A DNA stretch of 35,467 nucleotides from the NCBI GenBank assembly GCA_030433275.1, contig JAUILK010000035.1, forward strand, positions 1-35,467, written 5' to 3'. Positions 35,357 to 35,467 of this stretch are shown here, in pieces (the stretch's first letter is position 1; each line of letters opens with the position of its first letter). The position numbers and the translations under genes were made by a program. Below the pieces are notes generated by a model, which made no database searches, was not told the DNA's origin, and worked only from the letters and a program-made list of their open reading frames with translations. Source of the DNA: Gammaproteobacteria bacterium (GTDB lineage: Bacteria; Pseudomonadota; Gammaproteobacteria; Nitrococcales; Nitrococcaceae).

Positions 35357-35467
35357 TTATTTGTCAGGTCCCGGCTGATTACGAACTTGACGTATAAACA
35401 GATCAGGGTGTTTGTGCTGCCAATCTTTGAGAGCCTGAATGGGCGTTCGGTGCTCAAGTGCCTTCTG
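35357..35467 (-). mobile_element. IS481-type transposase, C-terminal end (cut by window edge)
   Basis: The last 36 codons and stop of a minus-strand frame read ALEHRTPIQALKDWQ, then HPDLFIRQVRNQPG, the usual C-terminus of IS481-family (rve) transposases. The gene enters from beyond the right edge, so it may be intact or a fragment. Its stop is only 9 bases before the methyltransferase start, leaving little room for the IS terminal repeat, which suggests that the right end was lost. Confidence 0.75.

Overview
The window looks like a gammaproteobacterial chromosome of fairly high GC. Translation and transcription genes fill the left half, and an exopolysaccharide or peptide-modification locus fills the right half. 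The left half is contiguous in the order tRNA-Tyr, tRNA-Gly, tRNA-Thr, tuf, tRNA-Trp, secE, nusG, rplK, rplA, rplJ, rplL, rpoB, rpoC, rpsL, rpsG, fusA, tuf, all on the minus strand. This resembles Pseudomonas or Chromatiales more than E. coli, where the rpoBC and str clusters are apart. The exosortase-A-type genes further right fit a Chromatiales or Ectothiorhodospiraceae-like organism, but the taxon is an inference from gene content and order.

Positions 1-17600 (minus strand) hold the housekeeping block. It starts with the first 24 codons of a second tuf copy and includes a clear sigma-70 promoter and a hairpin terminator in front of rpsL, an attenuator hairpin between rplL and rpoB, an unusually long rpoB-rpoC spacer with several hairpins, and a 423-base rplA-rplJ gap where the L10 leader is expected. 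Four tRNA genes (Trp CCA, Thr GGT, Gly TCC, Tyr GTA) fold as standard cloverleaves with encoded CCA ends.

Positions 17786-28206 hold an accessory block: an exported trypsin-like protease, a VanZ-like membrane protein and a BioF2/CelD-type acyltransferase; then an asparagine-synthetase homologue whose glutaminase cysteine is replaced by tyrosine, a PAPS-type sulfotransferase and a SAM methyltransferase. A tightly overlapping four-gene operon follows: a Tat-type exported protein with a GFWKNH motif, a PqqD-like protein, an HprK-like kinase and a nucleotidyltransferase. The last three match the NCBI-named HPr-rel-A system. Together with the synthetase and sulfotransferase they recall the tailoring set of paeninodin-type lasso peptide clusters, but no B2 protease and no convincing precursor peptide are present. 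This is the best candidate for an undescribed system, with the GFWKNH protein as a possible substrate.

Positions 28207-29160 contain no supportable gene. From 29161 to 34206 there is a polysaccharide section: a parallel beta-helix protein and an O-antigen-ligase-like protein of the exosortase-A-associated type (minus), and a family 4 glycosyltransferase and a formyltransferase (plus). Exosortase and PEP-CTERM genes are not in view and may lie outside.

The right edge (34188-35467) is a scar of mobile DNA. An IS4-family transposase N-terminal remnant overlaps the end of the formyltransferase, an AT-richer methyltransferase follows, and the C-terminal end of an IS481-type transposase runs off the window.
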